Numbered from the stretch's first letter, positions 45,717-56,350 are shown. The stretch: 64,000 nucleotides of DNA from an uncultured bacterium (GCA_900548225.1 URJM01000001.1:1-64000), one strand, 5' to 3'. Numbers and translations: made by a program. The notes: generated from the letters alone by a model not told the origin.

Positions 45717-46496
45717 CTACTTCTTCTTTTTGTTGCGCCGTTTGAGTGCGGTCGCATGCATCGACTTTATGGCGGCCGCGGATGGCCATCCTGCCCGTTT
45801 GGAGTAGAACTCCAGGAAGTGCTTGCAGGAAGCCTCGCCAAAGCGCTTTAGCAGACTATACGCCATCTGTGCGAGATTTCGGCACTGGTAGTGTCTTCGC
45901 AGGAAAGCGGGTGGCAGCCATGTCCGGTCGTTGTCCAGGTATGCTATCCTGCGGTTCTTTTCATCGTAGCAGACATTTCGCAGGATGCAGTCTCCGTGCG
46001 CGAATCCGGAGCGGTGGAGCCGTCGGATTTCATCGGCCAGCATTTCCGCCAGGATTGTTCCGTTCATCCCCTTTGGCAGGTGGTCGAAGAGGTTTGGCAG
46101 CGGGACTTCAGCGGAGATGAAGACATCCCTTGGCGTAATCCCCTTGCGTCTGCGGACTGCGAGCAGCGGGACAGGGCAGAGGAATCCCTTGCGTATGAGG
46201 GTCTTGGACGCATTCCATGTTTCGACTGCGCGTGAACGCCTGAAGATCCACTTTGCCAGGGAGAAGAGGTCCCGGTGGTAGTATCCCGCGTCTGTGAGTG
46301 CGCGGATGTCCTTCACATAGACGACTCCGAGGGGGGTGGTCACCTTCCGGACATCCCGGCACGGGTATCGGACGATGAGTTCGCCCGGATTGTCGGCGAG
46401 CCACTTGTCCAGGTCCAGGAAGAGCTCCTTCCATTTTGGCCCTGCGACATAGCCGTTCCAGCCATTTGAGTGGAAGGGGAGTTGGTTTTCGCTCAT
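45717..46496 (-). CDS. LPS core (heptose/Kdo) kinase, WaaP/KdkA type
   Basis: A 259-residue kinase-fold protein. It shows GVVYVKDIRAL with a candidate ATP-binding Lys, FAHGDCILRNVCYD with the catalytic Asp and Asn, and IAYLDNDRTWL with the Mg-binding Asp. These fit the Kdo/WaaP family that phosphorylates LPS core sugars. The start at 46496 overlaps the preceding regulator stop by ATGA, so translation is probably coupled. Basic C-terminus (KRRNKKKK) suits membrane contact. The kinase part of 43602-44876 is a related family member with a much longer N-terminus. Confidence 0.85.
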   Translation of the reverse strand: MSENQLPFHSNGWNGYVAGPKWKELFLDLDKWLADNPGELIVRYPCRDVRKVTTPLGVVYVKDIRALTDAGYYHRDLFSLAKWIFRRSRAVETWNASKTLIRKGFLCPVPLLAVRRRKGITPRDVFISAEVPLPNLFDHLPKGMNGTILAEMLADEIRRLHRSGFAHGDCILRNVCYDEKNRRIAYLDNDRTWLPPAFLRRHYQCRNLAQMAYSLLKRFGEASCKHFLEFYSKRAGWPSAAAIKSMHATALKRRNKKKK

Positions 46497-47296
46497 GGCT
46501 CGTCCTCCTTCTTTATCCTGACCCACAGGTTTTCGGCGATTTCGACGGGTATCGAGCTCCGCATCTCCCGGGTGTCGGTCTTGACGGTGTAGAATGCCTT
46601 GTCGAGGGTCAGGCCTCCGCTGGAGAGGCCGACCCCTGGCTCAAGGCCGAATTCGCCGCGGACGCGCCTCTCCTCCTCCGGGGTGAGTAGTCGACTTGCC
46701 TTCACATAGACGCCCCTTGCGCCGCTCCCAAGCGACGATAGGGAGACATAAGTGTTTTCGGGGTCGTTGTTTATGAAGTCGATAGCCTCCGTAAGGTGCG
46801 TAGAGAGCCGCCGGCTGTCGGTGCGGTTTTCGAGCGCGTCGTAGAAAACCAGGAAGCGTCGCATCACATCGTCGTCGATGATGTGGTCGATGCTGCACGA
46901 GACCAGGTGTGCGTCCTCGTTTGAGAGTCCCAGGGCGCGCTGGAGGAAGAGCTCCATTGTGTGGTGCCTCCGGGCGATGCGGTTTGCGACCCCCTGTCCG
47001 TCTGGTGTGAGTTCGACGGGGCGGTTTGCGTTGTAGACGATCATCCCCTTTGAGGAGAGCTGCCGGAGCGCGGTCGTCACCGAGGGCATCTTTACCTGCA
47101 TGAGTTCGGCGATTTCCTTGGTGTGGGCATGTCCGTGCCGTCTAGTCAGCAGGTCGATTGCCTCGATGTAGTCGACCATGCTGTCGCTCAGCTTTTTCTT
47201 CTGCCTTGGGGGCTGACCGGCCTGCCTCTCCGGGGCGTTGCGTCTGCGTCCGGGGGTGCCGTCGTCGGTTTTTCTATTGTCCTTCCTGGGTGCCAT
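46493..47296 (-). CDS. DtxR/MntR-family metal-dependent regulator
   Basis: A 267-residue regulator. A charged, disordered N-terminal extension (1-35) precedes the winged helix (about 38-100: DYIEAIDLLTRRHGHAHTKEIAELM and MPSVTTALRQLSSKGMI). The dimer and metal domain follows (about 101-165, with RRHHTMELFLQRALGLSNEDAHLVSCSIDHII, including the usual E/H/C/H ligand pattern). A C-terminal FeoA/SH3-like domain begins near YVSLSSLGSGARGVYVKAS. The start at 47296 is chosen for a Met after which the known domains follow; a TTG at 47347 is possible. It leads the operon containing two LPS kinases and pyrK, so iron or manganese may influence LPS phosphorylation. Confidence 0.82.
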   Translation of the reverse strand: MAPRKDNRKTDDGTPGRRRNAPERQAGQPPRQKKKLSDSMVDYIEAIDLLTRRHGHAHTKEIAELMQVKMPSVTTALRQLSSKGMIVYNANRPVELTPDGQGVANRIARRHHTMELFLQRALGLSNEDAHLVSCSIDHIIDDDVMRRFLVFYDALENRTDSRRLSTHLTEAIDFINNDPENTYVSLSSLGSGARGVYVKASRLLTPEEERRVRGEFGLEPGVGLSSGGLTLDKAFYTVKTDTREMRSSIPVEIAENLWVRIKKEDEP

Positions 47297-47337
47297 GTCG
47301 GCCTGGTATCGTGTGGTGCGTCCTTGGGATAAGGAAA

Positions 47338-47371
47338 CGCCCCGCAAGGAGGTCGGGCCTTCTGCGGGGCG
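47338..47371 (-). terminator. hairpin terminator of the second pseudopilin gene
   Basis: CGCCCCGCA (47338-47346) pairs perfectly with TGCGGGGCG (47363-47371). On the minus strand it lies about 63 bases after the pseudopilin stop and is followed by a TTTCC tract, fitting rho-independent termination before the DtxR gene. Confidence 0.75.
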
Positions 47372-47433
47372 TCGCTAATGGAGGGACCTCCGTTTTAGGA
47401 AGGCGCCTTCCTTTTGATTCTTCGATGCAGAAC

Positions 47434-48246
47434 TTAGCGGATGACGAAGTCCGCGGGGGTCAGGCCATTCTGCCTAGTGATGGAGCCGCAGTGCCCGTCG
47501 GCATAGACGACGTTGATGGAGTCGGCGTGAATCCAGGCGGGGTCGTCACCTGCATCAGCCTGGACATACACATTGGCCGCGTCGCCGATTTCCGTGGTGA
47601 GCTCTGTCTCGGAGAATTTGCTACGGGGCCAATCGACGGGCTTCTTGTTGAGCCAGTTGATGGTGAGGGCGGCTCCGATCTTTGCGTCTTTCTCCTTTCC
47701 GCAGTTTGCGTCGGCCACCATGATTGCGCTGGACGCAAATGCGATATTGCTGTTCTTGGCACTCTGGTTGATGGGCTTGTTCTTGGAATCGACCTCGTAG
47801 ACGAGTTTATTGCCCTCAGTCACATTGCGGACATCGGTAATCCACGGATTTGTGGTGTATGCGCTGCTGACATTCTCCTTGAACTCGTCAACTCCTATGT
47901 GTGAGTCGAAATACCCGGATGGGCAGTTGAGGACACTGCGGAGGATGGAGGTGGGGTCGCAGCCGTATGACAGGCCGACGTATGGATAGATCGCCCCCGA
48001 CCAGCCAACTTCGATGTCAGTGTTGTTGTGTTTGATTTTCGTGTATGCGCTGGGGAAGAAGCTCCTGTTGTCGTCACTGAACGCGATGAATGCGACTCCG
48101 ATGTTCTTGAGGTTGTTGAGGCACTGCGTGGCGCGTGCCTTCTGGCGCGCCTTGGAGACCGCGGGCATGAGCAGACCCGCGAGGATTGCGATAATGGCAA
48201 TGACGGTCAGCAGTTCGATAAGGGTGAAGAAACGAGTTTTTTTCAT
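47434..48246 (-). CDS. type II/IV pseudopilin-like protein
   Basis: A 270-residue protein with the prepilin start [21 protein letters not shown]; the residue before the cleavage point is Phe rather than Gly. A helix to about 45 ([20 protein letters not shown]) is followed by a globular domain and the terminal DGH-type motif [13 protein letters not shown]. It is a paralogue of the protein at 39831 but has no adjacent hydrolase gene; its neighbour upstream on the same strand is an asparagine-synthase-like gene. A clear terminator follows. Role unknown. Confidence 0.87.
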   Translation of the reverse strand: MKKTRFFTLIELLTVIAIIAILAGLLMPAVSKARQKARATQCLNNLKNIGVAFIAFSDDNRSFFPSAYTKIKHNNTDIEVGWSGAIYPYVGLSYGCDPTSILRSVLNCPSGYFDSHIGVDEFKENVSSAYTTNPWITDVRNVTEGNKLVYEVDSKNKPINQSAKNSNIAFASSAIMVADANCGKEKDAKIGAALTINWLNKKPVDWPRSKFSETELTTEIGDAANVYVQADAGDDPAWIHADSINVVYADGHCGSITRQNGLTPADFVIR

Positions 48247-48477
48247 GGCGAAGATCTCTATCTCTATGCGTTGTATGTGCAGTTGCTGGATTTCGAGCCG
48301 ACGGGAGGCTTCCTGCGGCCAAGGTGTCCGCCGTCTTTCTCCCTCGATTTCATTTTAGGAAAAAAACATCGCGAAATCAAGGAAAAACCTTCAGTTCATA
48401 AGCCAAATACGACTTTTTTCGCGTTGTTTTCAAATTGCCTTTTCGTTGGTTTTGCTGAGTTGTGTAATTTCGCTAAT

Positions 48478-50277
48478 CTAAGCCGGATATTGGATTTCCC
48501 ATGCACGGAGGCAAAGAAGTGCCCAGATGGGCGCGGAGAGATTTGTTTTTCCCGAGGTATGTCTTTCCACAATCCAGCGGACTTTTCCCGGATTGAGGAG
48601 CCTGTGTGTATCCCATTCGGCGGTTGACGCGGCCGCGTCCGTGACCATCTTTGCCAGCGGAGCCCTGAACCATTGTGCGAGCGGGACTCCGAAGCCGCGT
48701 TTTCGCAGTGCGAGGATTTCGGGGGGGATGAAGGGCGCGGCGAGATTGCGGAGGACCCTCTTCGTCTCGTGGGAGTTTTGCCGGAAGTCCATCGGGAGTG
48801 TCAAGGCGAAGTCCCTGACATCCCGGTCCATCAGCGGCGCCAGGAGGTGTGTTTCCCCGTATGCGGCGGCGATTGCCTGCTTTCGGCATCCGTCGTCTGG
48901 CAGGTAGTGCATGATGTCGAGGAGATTGTACTTCAGCGCGGGGGATTCCGTGTGCATTGACTTCATCTCCTCCGCCCAGACATCGCGGAAGTGTGGCGAC
49001 GGCATTCGTGGCAGCATTGCCTCGATCAGCCTGTCCGATGCGACCCTTTGGAAAGATGCGTATGCGTCCAGGGGGCGTTTTGAGAAGGCATCCAGTCCTC
49101 GCACGGCATTTCCGAGGAGGGTTCGGTTCTCCCGTGGTTTTGGAAGGATTGCCTTTCCGATGCGTGCGGCGCCTCTTGATATTGGGTCGAGGCATCCCGG
49201 CATCTTGTGGCGAAGCGCCATTGCCTGGTATCGCCTGTATCCTCCGAAGAACTCGTCTCCGCCGTCTCCGGTGAAGAGGCATTTTGAATCTGCCTTCCTT
49301 TGGCAGAGTGCGCTTGCGAGGAGCGACGAGTCGGCGAATGGTTCGCCTGAGATTCTGACGAGTTCGTCAAGGAGCGAGACATCCTCCGGGGTGGCGGGGA
49401 TGACTTCGAGGGCTACCCCCGCCTTTTCGGCGATTATTGCTGCGTGCCGGCTTTCGTCGTAGCTTTCATCTTCGAATGCGATTGTGTACGCCTTTGCCTT
49501 GAGGTCCGGGTGGAGCCTGCGTGCGGTTCCCAGGATTGTTCCGGAGTCGACTCCGCCGGAGAGCGTGAACCCGGCGTCGGGATATGCGGCGAGCCGCCTG
49601 TCGATGGCCGTTTCCAGGAGCCTGCGTGCGTCTTCGACGGTCTCCTCCCAGTCGCGCGCGTGGTTGGGGGTGAATGCGGGCGTCCAGTATGGCGCCAGGG
49701 CCGCCGTGCCGTCTCCGTCGATGGTGAATGAGCACCTGGCGGGGATTCTTTCGATGCTTTGGAAGAACGTCGCCGGCGCGGGGACATAGCCCAGCGCAAA
49801 ATACTCCGAGACCGCCCTGCGGTCGATTTCATGGGAGACGCCTGGATATTCCGCCAGTAGCGGAATGCTGTCGGAGAAGAGGATGGAGCGTTCCTTCCGC
49901 GTGACGAAGAGGTCTGCCTGACCAAGCGGGTCCCTGAGGATCACCGTGATGCCGTCCCGAAGCTCCTGGAGGATGAGCTGGAAGGGGCCGTCCAGCCTCA
50001 AGGCTGACTTCCCGATGTCCTTGTCCGCCTTGAGCGCGTCAAGGACTCCCTCCGCAGGGTTTGGGGCGGGCTGCATTGCGTATGGCTCGCCGAAGAGCGC
50101 CAGTCGCCGCGACTCGTCCTCCGCCAGGAAGGGCGCGTCCTCGGCGACGAGGGTCAGATTTCCCCTGCGGATGACCTTGCCTCCGGGGATGGCGGCAAGG
50201 GCGTACCTCTCGAATTCCTCCGTGCGGTCGGCGGAGGGGGAGTTGAGTGCATTCCAGATTGCGCCTAGTATTGACAT
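48478..50277 (-). CDS. asparagine-synthase-like amidotransferase lacking the N-terminal Cys
   Basis: A 599-residue AsnB-like protein. The C-terminal synthase domain has the PP-loop FTLSGGVDSG (about 237-245), AYTIAFEDESYDESRHAAIIA, FTGDGGDEFFGGYRRY and KRGFGVPLAQWF, so ATP-dependent acyl-adenylate chemistry is likely. The N-terminal Ntn-type domain is recognisable (ILRDPLGQADLFV, SDSIPLLAEYPGVSHEIDR). However, the chain starts MSILGAIW, not MCGI, so the glutaminase nucleophile Cys2 is missing in the start chosen. An in-frame start further upstream (50340) does not supply it. It may use free ammonia or another nucleophile. Such genes often modify surface polysaccharide or peptides. Confidence 0.82.
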   Translation of the reverse strand: MSILGAIWNALNSPSADRTEEFERYALAAIPGGKVIRRGNLTLVAEDAPFLAEDESRRLALFGEPYAMQPAPNPAEGVLDALKADKDIGKSALRLDGPFQLILQELRDGITVILRDPLGQADLFVTRKERSILFSDSIPLLAEYPGVSHEIDRRAVSEYFALGYVPAPATFFQSIERIPARCSFTIDGDGTAALAPYWTPAFTPNHARDWEETVEDARRLLETAIDRRLAAYPDAGFTLSGGVDSGTILGTARRLHPDLKAKAYTIAFEDESYDESRHAAIIAEKAGVALEVIPATPEDVSLLDELVRISGEPFADSSLLASALCQRKADSKCLFTGDGGDEFFGGYRRYQAMALRHKMPGCLDPISRGAARIGKAILPKPRENRTLLGNAVRGLDAFSKRPLDAYASFQRVASDRLIEAMLPRMPSPHFRDVWAEEMKSMHTESPALKYNLLDIMHYLPDDGCRKQAIAAAYGETHLLAPLMDRDVRDFALTLPMDFRQNSHETKRVLRNLAAPFIPPEILALRKRGFGVPLAQWFRAPLAKMVTDAAASTAEWDTHRLLNPGKVRWIVERHTSGKTNLSAPIWALLCLRAWEIQYPA

Positions 50278-50318
50278 CTGGGCTTTTGGTTCTGTCCTTT
50301 TCTTTGGGGAAAGACGAG

Positions 50319-50355
50319 CGCCCCGTGCCCTGAGTTGCATTCAGGAGACGGGGCG
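50319..50355 (-). terminator. terminator-like hairpin after the HU gene
   Basis: CGCCCCGT (50319-50326) pairs with ACGGGGCG (50348-50355). On the minus strand it follows the HU stop by about 86 bases. A second stem (GACGGGC/GCCCGTC, about 50374-50394) lies between. Neither has a long U-tract, so efficiency is uncertain. Confidence 0.45.
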
Positions 50356-50440
50356 TATTTTGAGGTGGTCGGCAGACGGGCGCGGGATGCCCGTCCGCCT
50401 GTCTACTCACTTGAGGGGGCGCCGTCGCTGTCGCGTCGGT

Positions 50441-50743
50441 CTAGTCGACCTTCAGCTTGCGGACCTTTTCGGCCAGTTCGGTGCCGGCGCGGAACTTGAC
50501 GACCTTGCGGGCGGGGATGTGGACGCGGACGTCGGGGTCGTTGGGGTTGCGTCCGACGCGGGGACGCTGCGTGACGATTTCGAAGACTCCGAAGCCGCGG
50601 AGCTCGATGTGCCCGTCATTGCCGAGAATGTCGGAGATTGTTTCAAGGACGGCCTTGACGGATTTGAAGGCCTCGCTCTGGGTGATGCCTATGCGCTCTG
50701 CGACAGCATTCGCTATCTTGCGCTTGGTCATAGTCTTGCTCAT
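50441..50743 (-). CDS. HU/IHF-family DNA-bending protein
   Basis: A 100-residue nucleoid protein. It shows TKRKIANAVAERIGITQSEA in the dimer helices, GHIELRGFGVFEI in the saddle, and the DNA-binding arm RPRVGRNPNDPDVRVHIPAR, whose Pro intercalates in the minor groove. KVVKFRAGTELAEKV ends the protein. AAGGAG lies about 10 bases before the ATG. HU or IHF beta cannot be separated from one sequence. It stands alone between serA and the asparagine-synthase-like gene. Confidence 0.95.
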   Translation of the reverse strand: MSKTMTKRKIANAVAERIGITQSEAFKSVKAVLETISDILGNDGHIELRGFGVFEIVTQRPRVGRNPNDPDVRVHIPARKVVKFRAGTELAEKVRKLKVD

Positions 50744-50975
50744 TAGTGATTGGCTCCTTGCAAGGGGCTGTCGGCGAGTCCGAAGACTCTTCCGTCATTG
50801 TGTTGTTGTTCCTTTGTTCGGGGATTGAAGCTCTCGGAGGCAGGAGGGTTGCGGACGCTCCCCTCGACTGCCTTCCTGGCGAGTAAACATCCAAATATAA
50901 TCACTCAAAAGATGTTGCGGCGGAGAAATCTTTGCCGTATTGCAAATCCTTTCCGCGCAACCTCTTTTTGTGATG

Positions 50976-52550
50976 CTACGCCGTTGTGGGCAGCGCGATT
51001 GAGAACGCGACGGAGGCGTCCACGTCCTTGCGGAGCTGTTCGACCATCTCCTTGGGGACGAGCGTGTCCGTGTAGATGATTGCGAGGGACCTGGTGCCCG
51101 TGGTGTCGTGGGGCGCGTGGATGTCCTCGATGTTGATGTTCGCCTGTCCAAGGAGCGTCGTGATTTTGGCGAGGACTCCCGGGCGGTCCTGGTATTCGGC
51201 GATGAGGAGGTTTCCGACGGGCAGGATGTAGATGTTGTCGAACTGGTCGATGCGCGAGATGAAGAGCTTGTGTTCGGCGACGGTTCCCCTGATGGAGACC
51301 TTCCCCTTTGCCGTCTCCATGTCGATTGTCATGGAGTTGCCATATCCCTTGCGCTCGTCGGTTTCGCGGACGTCCAGGAGGATTCCGCTGGCGTTGAGCG
51401 CCGCGTTGGCCTCTTCGGGGGACTGCCTTGCCGCGGCCAGGTCGTCGGAGAGGGCGGCGGTCAGGGGCGCGGTGAACCACTTTGCAAAGGGCTTGAGCGC
51501 GCCGTAGTAGCTGCAGCGCAGCGCGGAGATGTGCTCCTTCGGGCCGACGAATGCGCGGGCGACGGTCGCCAGGCGGAATGCGAGGTGCTGGTAGATCGGG
51601 TCAAGCCCGTCGGGAAGATCCTTGTTGACGACATAGCGGGTGATGCCCTGCTCGAAGTATTCGACAAGCTCCTCGCCCGCCCGCTTTGCGGCGGTGAAGT
51701 TGGCCTCGGCCGTGTTGGCGCCAAGGTGGGGGACCATGATTGCCGCGACATCGGCGATGGTCTTTGCGCCGGGGACATCGGCAGGGTAGACGTCGTTGCA
51801 GTAGATCAGCCCGTTTTCGGCCTTGGCGGCGCGCAGGTCGTCTTCGACGACGATTCCGGCGCGTGCGCAGTTGATCAGCATGAGCCCCTTCTTTGCGAGC
51901 TTGAGGAGCCGTTCGCCGACAAGTCCGCGTGTCTCGTTGTTTTCGGGGATGTGGAGTGTCACGATGTCGGACTTTGCGAAGACCTCCTCCAGGGAGACCA
52001 GCGTGACCCCGAGTTCGTCGGCGCGGCTCTTTGACGCGATTGGGTCGTATGCGAGGAGCTTCATGTCAAAGCCCTGGGCGTGCTTTGCGACGAGCTGGCC
52101 GATGTTTCCAAGCCCCACGATGCCGAGGGTCTTGCCGGTGATTTCGCGTCCCATGAACTTCTTCTTGCTCCAGCCGCCTGCGCGGGTGTCGATGTCCGCC
52201 TCGACAAGATGGCGGAAGGCCGCCAGCATCATCGCGAAGACCTCCTCCGCAACCGCGTTGGCGTTGGCGCCCGGGGTGTTCATCACGTCGATGTTCTTGC
52301 GGCGGGCGTACTTGATGTCGATCGTGTTGTAGCCGGCGCCGGCGCGGACAATCGCCTTCAGGCTCGGAAGCAGGTCGATGATTTCGGGAGTGACCTTCTC
52401 ACTGCGCACAATCAACGCCTCCGCGTCCGTGTTCGCCTGGCAAAGGGCCATCAGGTCGGTCTCGCTGTCCTGGACAACCTGGTAGCCCTTGCCGGAAAGA
52501 TACTCTGCGGCAACCTTGTCCAACTTGGTCGGAATGAGAACCTTCTTCAT
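50976..52550 (-). CDS. serA: D-3-phosphoglycerate dehydrogenase
   Basis: SerA oxidises 3-phosphoglycerate, the first step of serine synthesis. The 524-residue chain is the long form: catalytic and NAD domains (GIVGLGNIGQLVAKHA as the Rossmann loop; NCARAGIV with the catalytic Arg; VPHLGANT with the catalytic His), the allosteric substrate-binding domain (about 320-450) and a C-terminal ACT domain (AEYQDRPGVLAKITTLLGQ). The usual catalytic Glu in the VFxxEP motif is Asp here (NDVYPADVPG). Both neighbours are on the same strand; 103 bases separate it from oadB. Confidence 0.94.
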   Translation of the reverse strand: MKKVLIPTKLDKVAAEYLSGKGYQVVQDSETDLMALCQANTDAEALIVRSEKVTPEIIDLLPSLKAIVRAGAGYNTIDIKYARRKNIDVMNTPGANANAVAEEVFAMMLAAFRHLVEADIDTRAGGWSKKKFMGREITGKTLGIVGLGNIGQLVAKHAQGFDMKLLAYDPIASKSRADELGVTLVSLEEVFAKSDIVTLHIPENNETRGLVGERLLKLAKKGLMLINCARAGIVVEDDLRAAKAENGLIYCNDVYPADVPGAKTIADVAAIMVPHLGANTAEANFTAAKRAGEELVEYFEQGITRYVVNKDLPDGLDPIYQHLAFRLATVARAFVGPKEHISALRCSYYGALKPFAKWFTAPLTAALSDDLAAARQSPEEANAALNASGILLDVRETDERKGYGNSMTIDMETAKGKVSIRGTVAEHKLFISRIDQFDNIYILPVGNLLIAEYQDRPGVLAKITTLLGQANINIEDIHAPHDTTGTRSLAIIYTDTLVPKEMVEQLRKDVDASVAFSIALPTTA

Positions 52551-52589
52551 GTCTTTTGTAAAGAGGTAAAGCTTCTGTTGTGAAAATTT

Positions 52590-52617
52590 CCCCGAAGGAG
52601 ACGATGCCCCTCCGGGG
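52590..52617 (-). terminator. hairpin between oadB and serA
   Basis: Read on the minus strand, CCCCGGAG and CTCCTTCGGGG pair with a small bulge and are followed by AAATTTT. It may end most oadB transcripts before serA. Confidence 0.5.
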
Positions 52618-52653
52618 ATGCTTGCTTGTTATAACTAGTTGATAATCAACAAG

Positions 52654-54330
<1,677 letters not shown>

Positions 54331-54444
54331 TGTTCTTCCTTGCCTGTCCTTGAAAAGGGGGTGCTTCCGTTCACTTCAGGTCGGCGGAAACCTCCCGCGC
54401 CCCGCGCAATGGGGAGCGCGGAAGGGTTCCGGCCTCGCGCTAAG

Positions 54445-54670
54445 CTAGATGTGCGCGACGACCTGGTCGGCCTCGAGGGTGTCTCCGGAGGAGACGTCGA
54501 TGGACTTGACGACTCCGTCGGAGGGGGCGGTGATGGGCTGCTCCATCTTCATGGCCTCGATGATCAGGATCTCGTCGCCCTTCTTCACGGGCTGTCCGAC
54601 TGCCGCTACGATGCGGATGACCTGGCCGGGGAGCGGGGTGGTGACGGGGGTGCTGGCGCCGTCGCCGGCG
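54445..54670 (-). pseudogene. oadA: biotin-carrier domain of OadA in a displaced reading frame
   Basis: In a different frame from the oadA body, this stretch encodes TPVTTPLPGQVIRIVAAVGQ, then KKGDEILIIEAMKMEQP and a terminal SGDTLEADQVVAHI before TAG at 54445-54447. It is a complete biotinyl domain: the modified Lys codon is at 54547-54549, about 34 codons from the end, the standard distance. The frame has no usable start codon before the EAMKM motif, so it must be read as the C-terminus of OadA. A single missing base in the GC-rich Ala/Pro linker near 54661-54680 would explain the split. Confidence 0.85.
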
Positions 54671-56264
54671 GGGCCGCGGGCGCTGCCGCCGCCGCGCCGA
54701 AGGAGACGCTGTAGTTCTTGCCGTTGACGGTCACGGTGGCCGCGTCGGCGCCGTTTGCGGTGGTGTTCACCTGGTATGCGGTGCCGTTGACATTGACGGT
54801 GACTGCGCCGCCGGCGGGCTTGGCAGCGGCCTTCTTCTCCTCGATGTAGCGGACACCCATCGGGCGCTCGCCCTTGAGGAACTTGAGGCCCTTCGGGTTG
54901 CTGCTCTCGTCGCAGGTGGCGATGATGAAGATGTTCTCGTCGGTGACGGGCAGTCCGTTCTCCTCAAGCACCTTCTTTGCGTGTGCGACGCCCTTCTCGG
55001 GGTCCTTGTCGTTGAGTGCGCGGGGATCCTCGGTGGTGGGGGCGAGCTTGAGCTGCTCCTCGGCCAGCTTGACGATTCCGGGATCGGGGGCTGCCGGGGT
55101 CTTGCCGAAGTATCCCAGGACCATCTTGCCGTATCCGGGGGTGATCTTCTTCCACTTGCCCTGCATGACGTTTGCGAAGGCCTGCTGGAAGTAGAACTGG
55201 CTGACAGGGGTGACGCTGGTGCCGAAGCCGCCCTTCTCGACGACCTCGCGCATTGCCGCCACGACCTCAGGGAAGCGGTCCAGGCAGTTGTTGTCGCGCA
55301 TCATCTGGGTGTTTGCGGTCAGGGCGCCGCCTGGCAGCGGGCACAGTGTGATGAGCGGGTTGGTGGTCTGGGCTTCCGGCGGAATCATGTACTTGGACAT
55401 GCACTTGATGAAGACGTCCTCGACCTTCATCACCTTCTCCGGATCCATGTCGAGGGTGTAGTCGGTGCCCTTGAATGCGTGCCACATGGTCAGGATGTCG
55501 GGCTGGGATGTGCCGCCGGACATCGGGCGCATTGCCAGGTCGATGATTTCGGCGCCGCCCTCGATTGCGGCCATGTAGCACTGGACCGACATGTCGGCGG
55601 TGTCATGGGTGTGCATCTCGATGGGGATGTCCTTCATGTTCTCGCCGTCGAGGATTTCGCGTGCCTGCTTGACGGTTTCGTAGATGACGGAGGGCGGGCA
55701 TGTGCCGCTGGCGTCCTTGAAGCACAGGGAGTCGAAGTGCATTCCGCTTTCCAGGATGTTCTTCAGGATTCCGATGTAGAACTTGGGGCTGTGTGCATCG
55801 GTGTTCATTCCCGGGGGCAGTCCCATCAGGGTGATGGTGGTCTGGTGCTTGAGGCCGGCGTTGTGGATGCACTCGCCGCTGAACTTGATGTTGCGGATGT
55901 CGTTCAGCGCGTCGAAGTTGCGGATGGTGGTCATGCCGTGCTTCTTGAACATCTTCGCGTGCAGGTCGATGATGTCGCTGGACTGGCTGGAGAGGCCGAC
56001 CACGTTCACGCCGCGTGCCAGGGTCTGGAGCTCGACGGCGTCGCCGACGTGCTTGCGGAAGGTGTCCATCATCTCGAAGGCGTCTTCGCCGCAGTAGAAG
56101 AACGGGCTCTGGAAACGTGCGCCGCCGCCGACCTCCAGGTGCTTCCAGCCTGCCTCCACAGCCGCGTCAAGCGCGTCAAGGAAGTCCTTGGAAACAACAC
56201 GTGCGCCGATGACAGACTGGAAGCCGTCACGGAAGGAGGTGTCGAGGAAACGGATCTTTTTCAT
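54606..56264 (-). CDS. oadA: oxaloacetate decarboxylase alpha subunit, frameshifted before the biotin domain
   Basis: The carboxyltransferase subunit, moving CO2 from oxaloacetate to biotin. Residues 1-300 form the TIM barrel with LDTSFRDGFQS (7-17), catalytic Lys183 in CFKDASG, and metal-binding His218/His220 in EMHTHDT. The conserved C-terminal domain extends to about residue 480, followed by a beta-rich segment and an Ala/Pro linker. As read, the frame stops at 54606 after SPPRSPARSSAS, with no biotin site. The missing biotinyl domain follows in another frame (54445-54670). The cause is an assembly or sequencing indel, a real mutation, or programmed frameshifting. oadG lies upstream and oadB downstream. 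Confidence 0.92.
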   Translation of the reverse strand: MKKIRFLDTSFRDGFQSVIGARVVSKDFLDALDAAVEAGWKHLEVGGGARFQSPFFYCGEDAFEMMDTFRKHVGDAVELQTLARGVNVVGLSSQSSDIIDLHAKMFKKHGMTTIRNFDALNDIRNIKFSGECIHNAGLKHQTTITLMGLPPGMNTDAHSPKFYIGILKNILESGMHFDSLCFKDASGTCPPSVIYETVKQAREILDGENMKDIPIEMHTHDTADMSVQCYMAAIEGGAEIIDLAMRPMSGGTSQPDILTMWHAFKGTDYTLDMDPEKVMKVEDVFIKCMSKYMIPPEAQTTNPLITLCPLPGGALTANTQMMRDNNCLDRFPEVVAAMREVVEKGGFGTSVTPVSQFYFQQAFANVMQGKWKKITPGYGKMVLGYFGKTPAAPDPGIVKLAEEQLKLAPTTEDPRALNDKDPEKGVAHAKKVLEENGLPVTDENIFIIATCDESSNPKGLKFLKGERPMGVRYIEEKKAAAKPAGGAVTVNVNGTAYQVNTTANGADAATVTVNGKNYSVSFGAAAAAPAAPPATAPAPPSPPRSPARSSAS

Positions 56265-56350
56265 TGTGGGAGAATCTCCTTTAGGGGATGCTTTTGACTA
56301 CAGGATATACGGGAAATTGCCAGTGGCTCTGCCAGGGACAGGAAAGTGGG

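Noticed and set aside
54606..54608. TAG at the end of oadA as a recoded (pyrrolysine-type) codon
   Set aside because: Reading through TAG stays in the wrong frame; the biotin domain lies in a different frame, so recoding cannot restore it.
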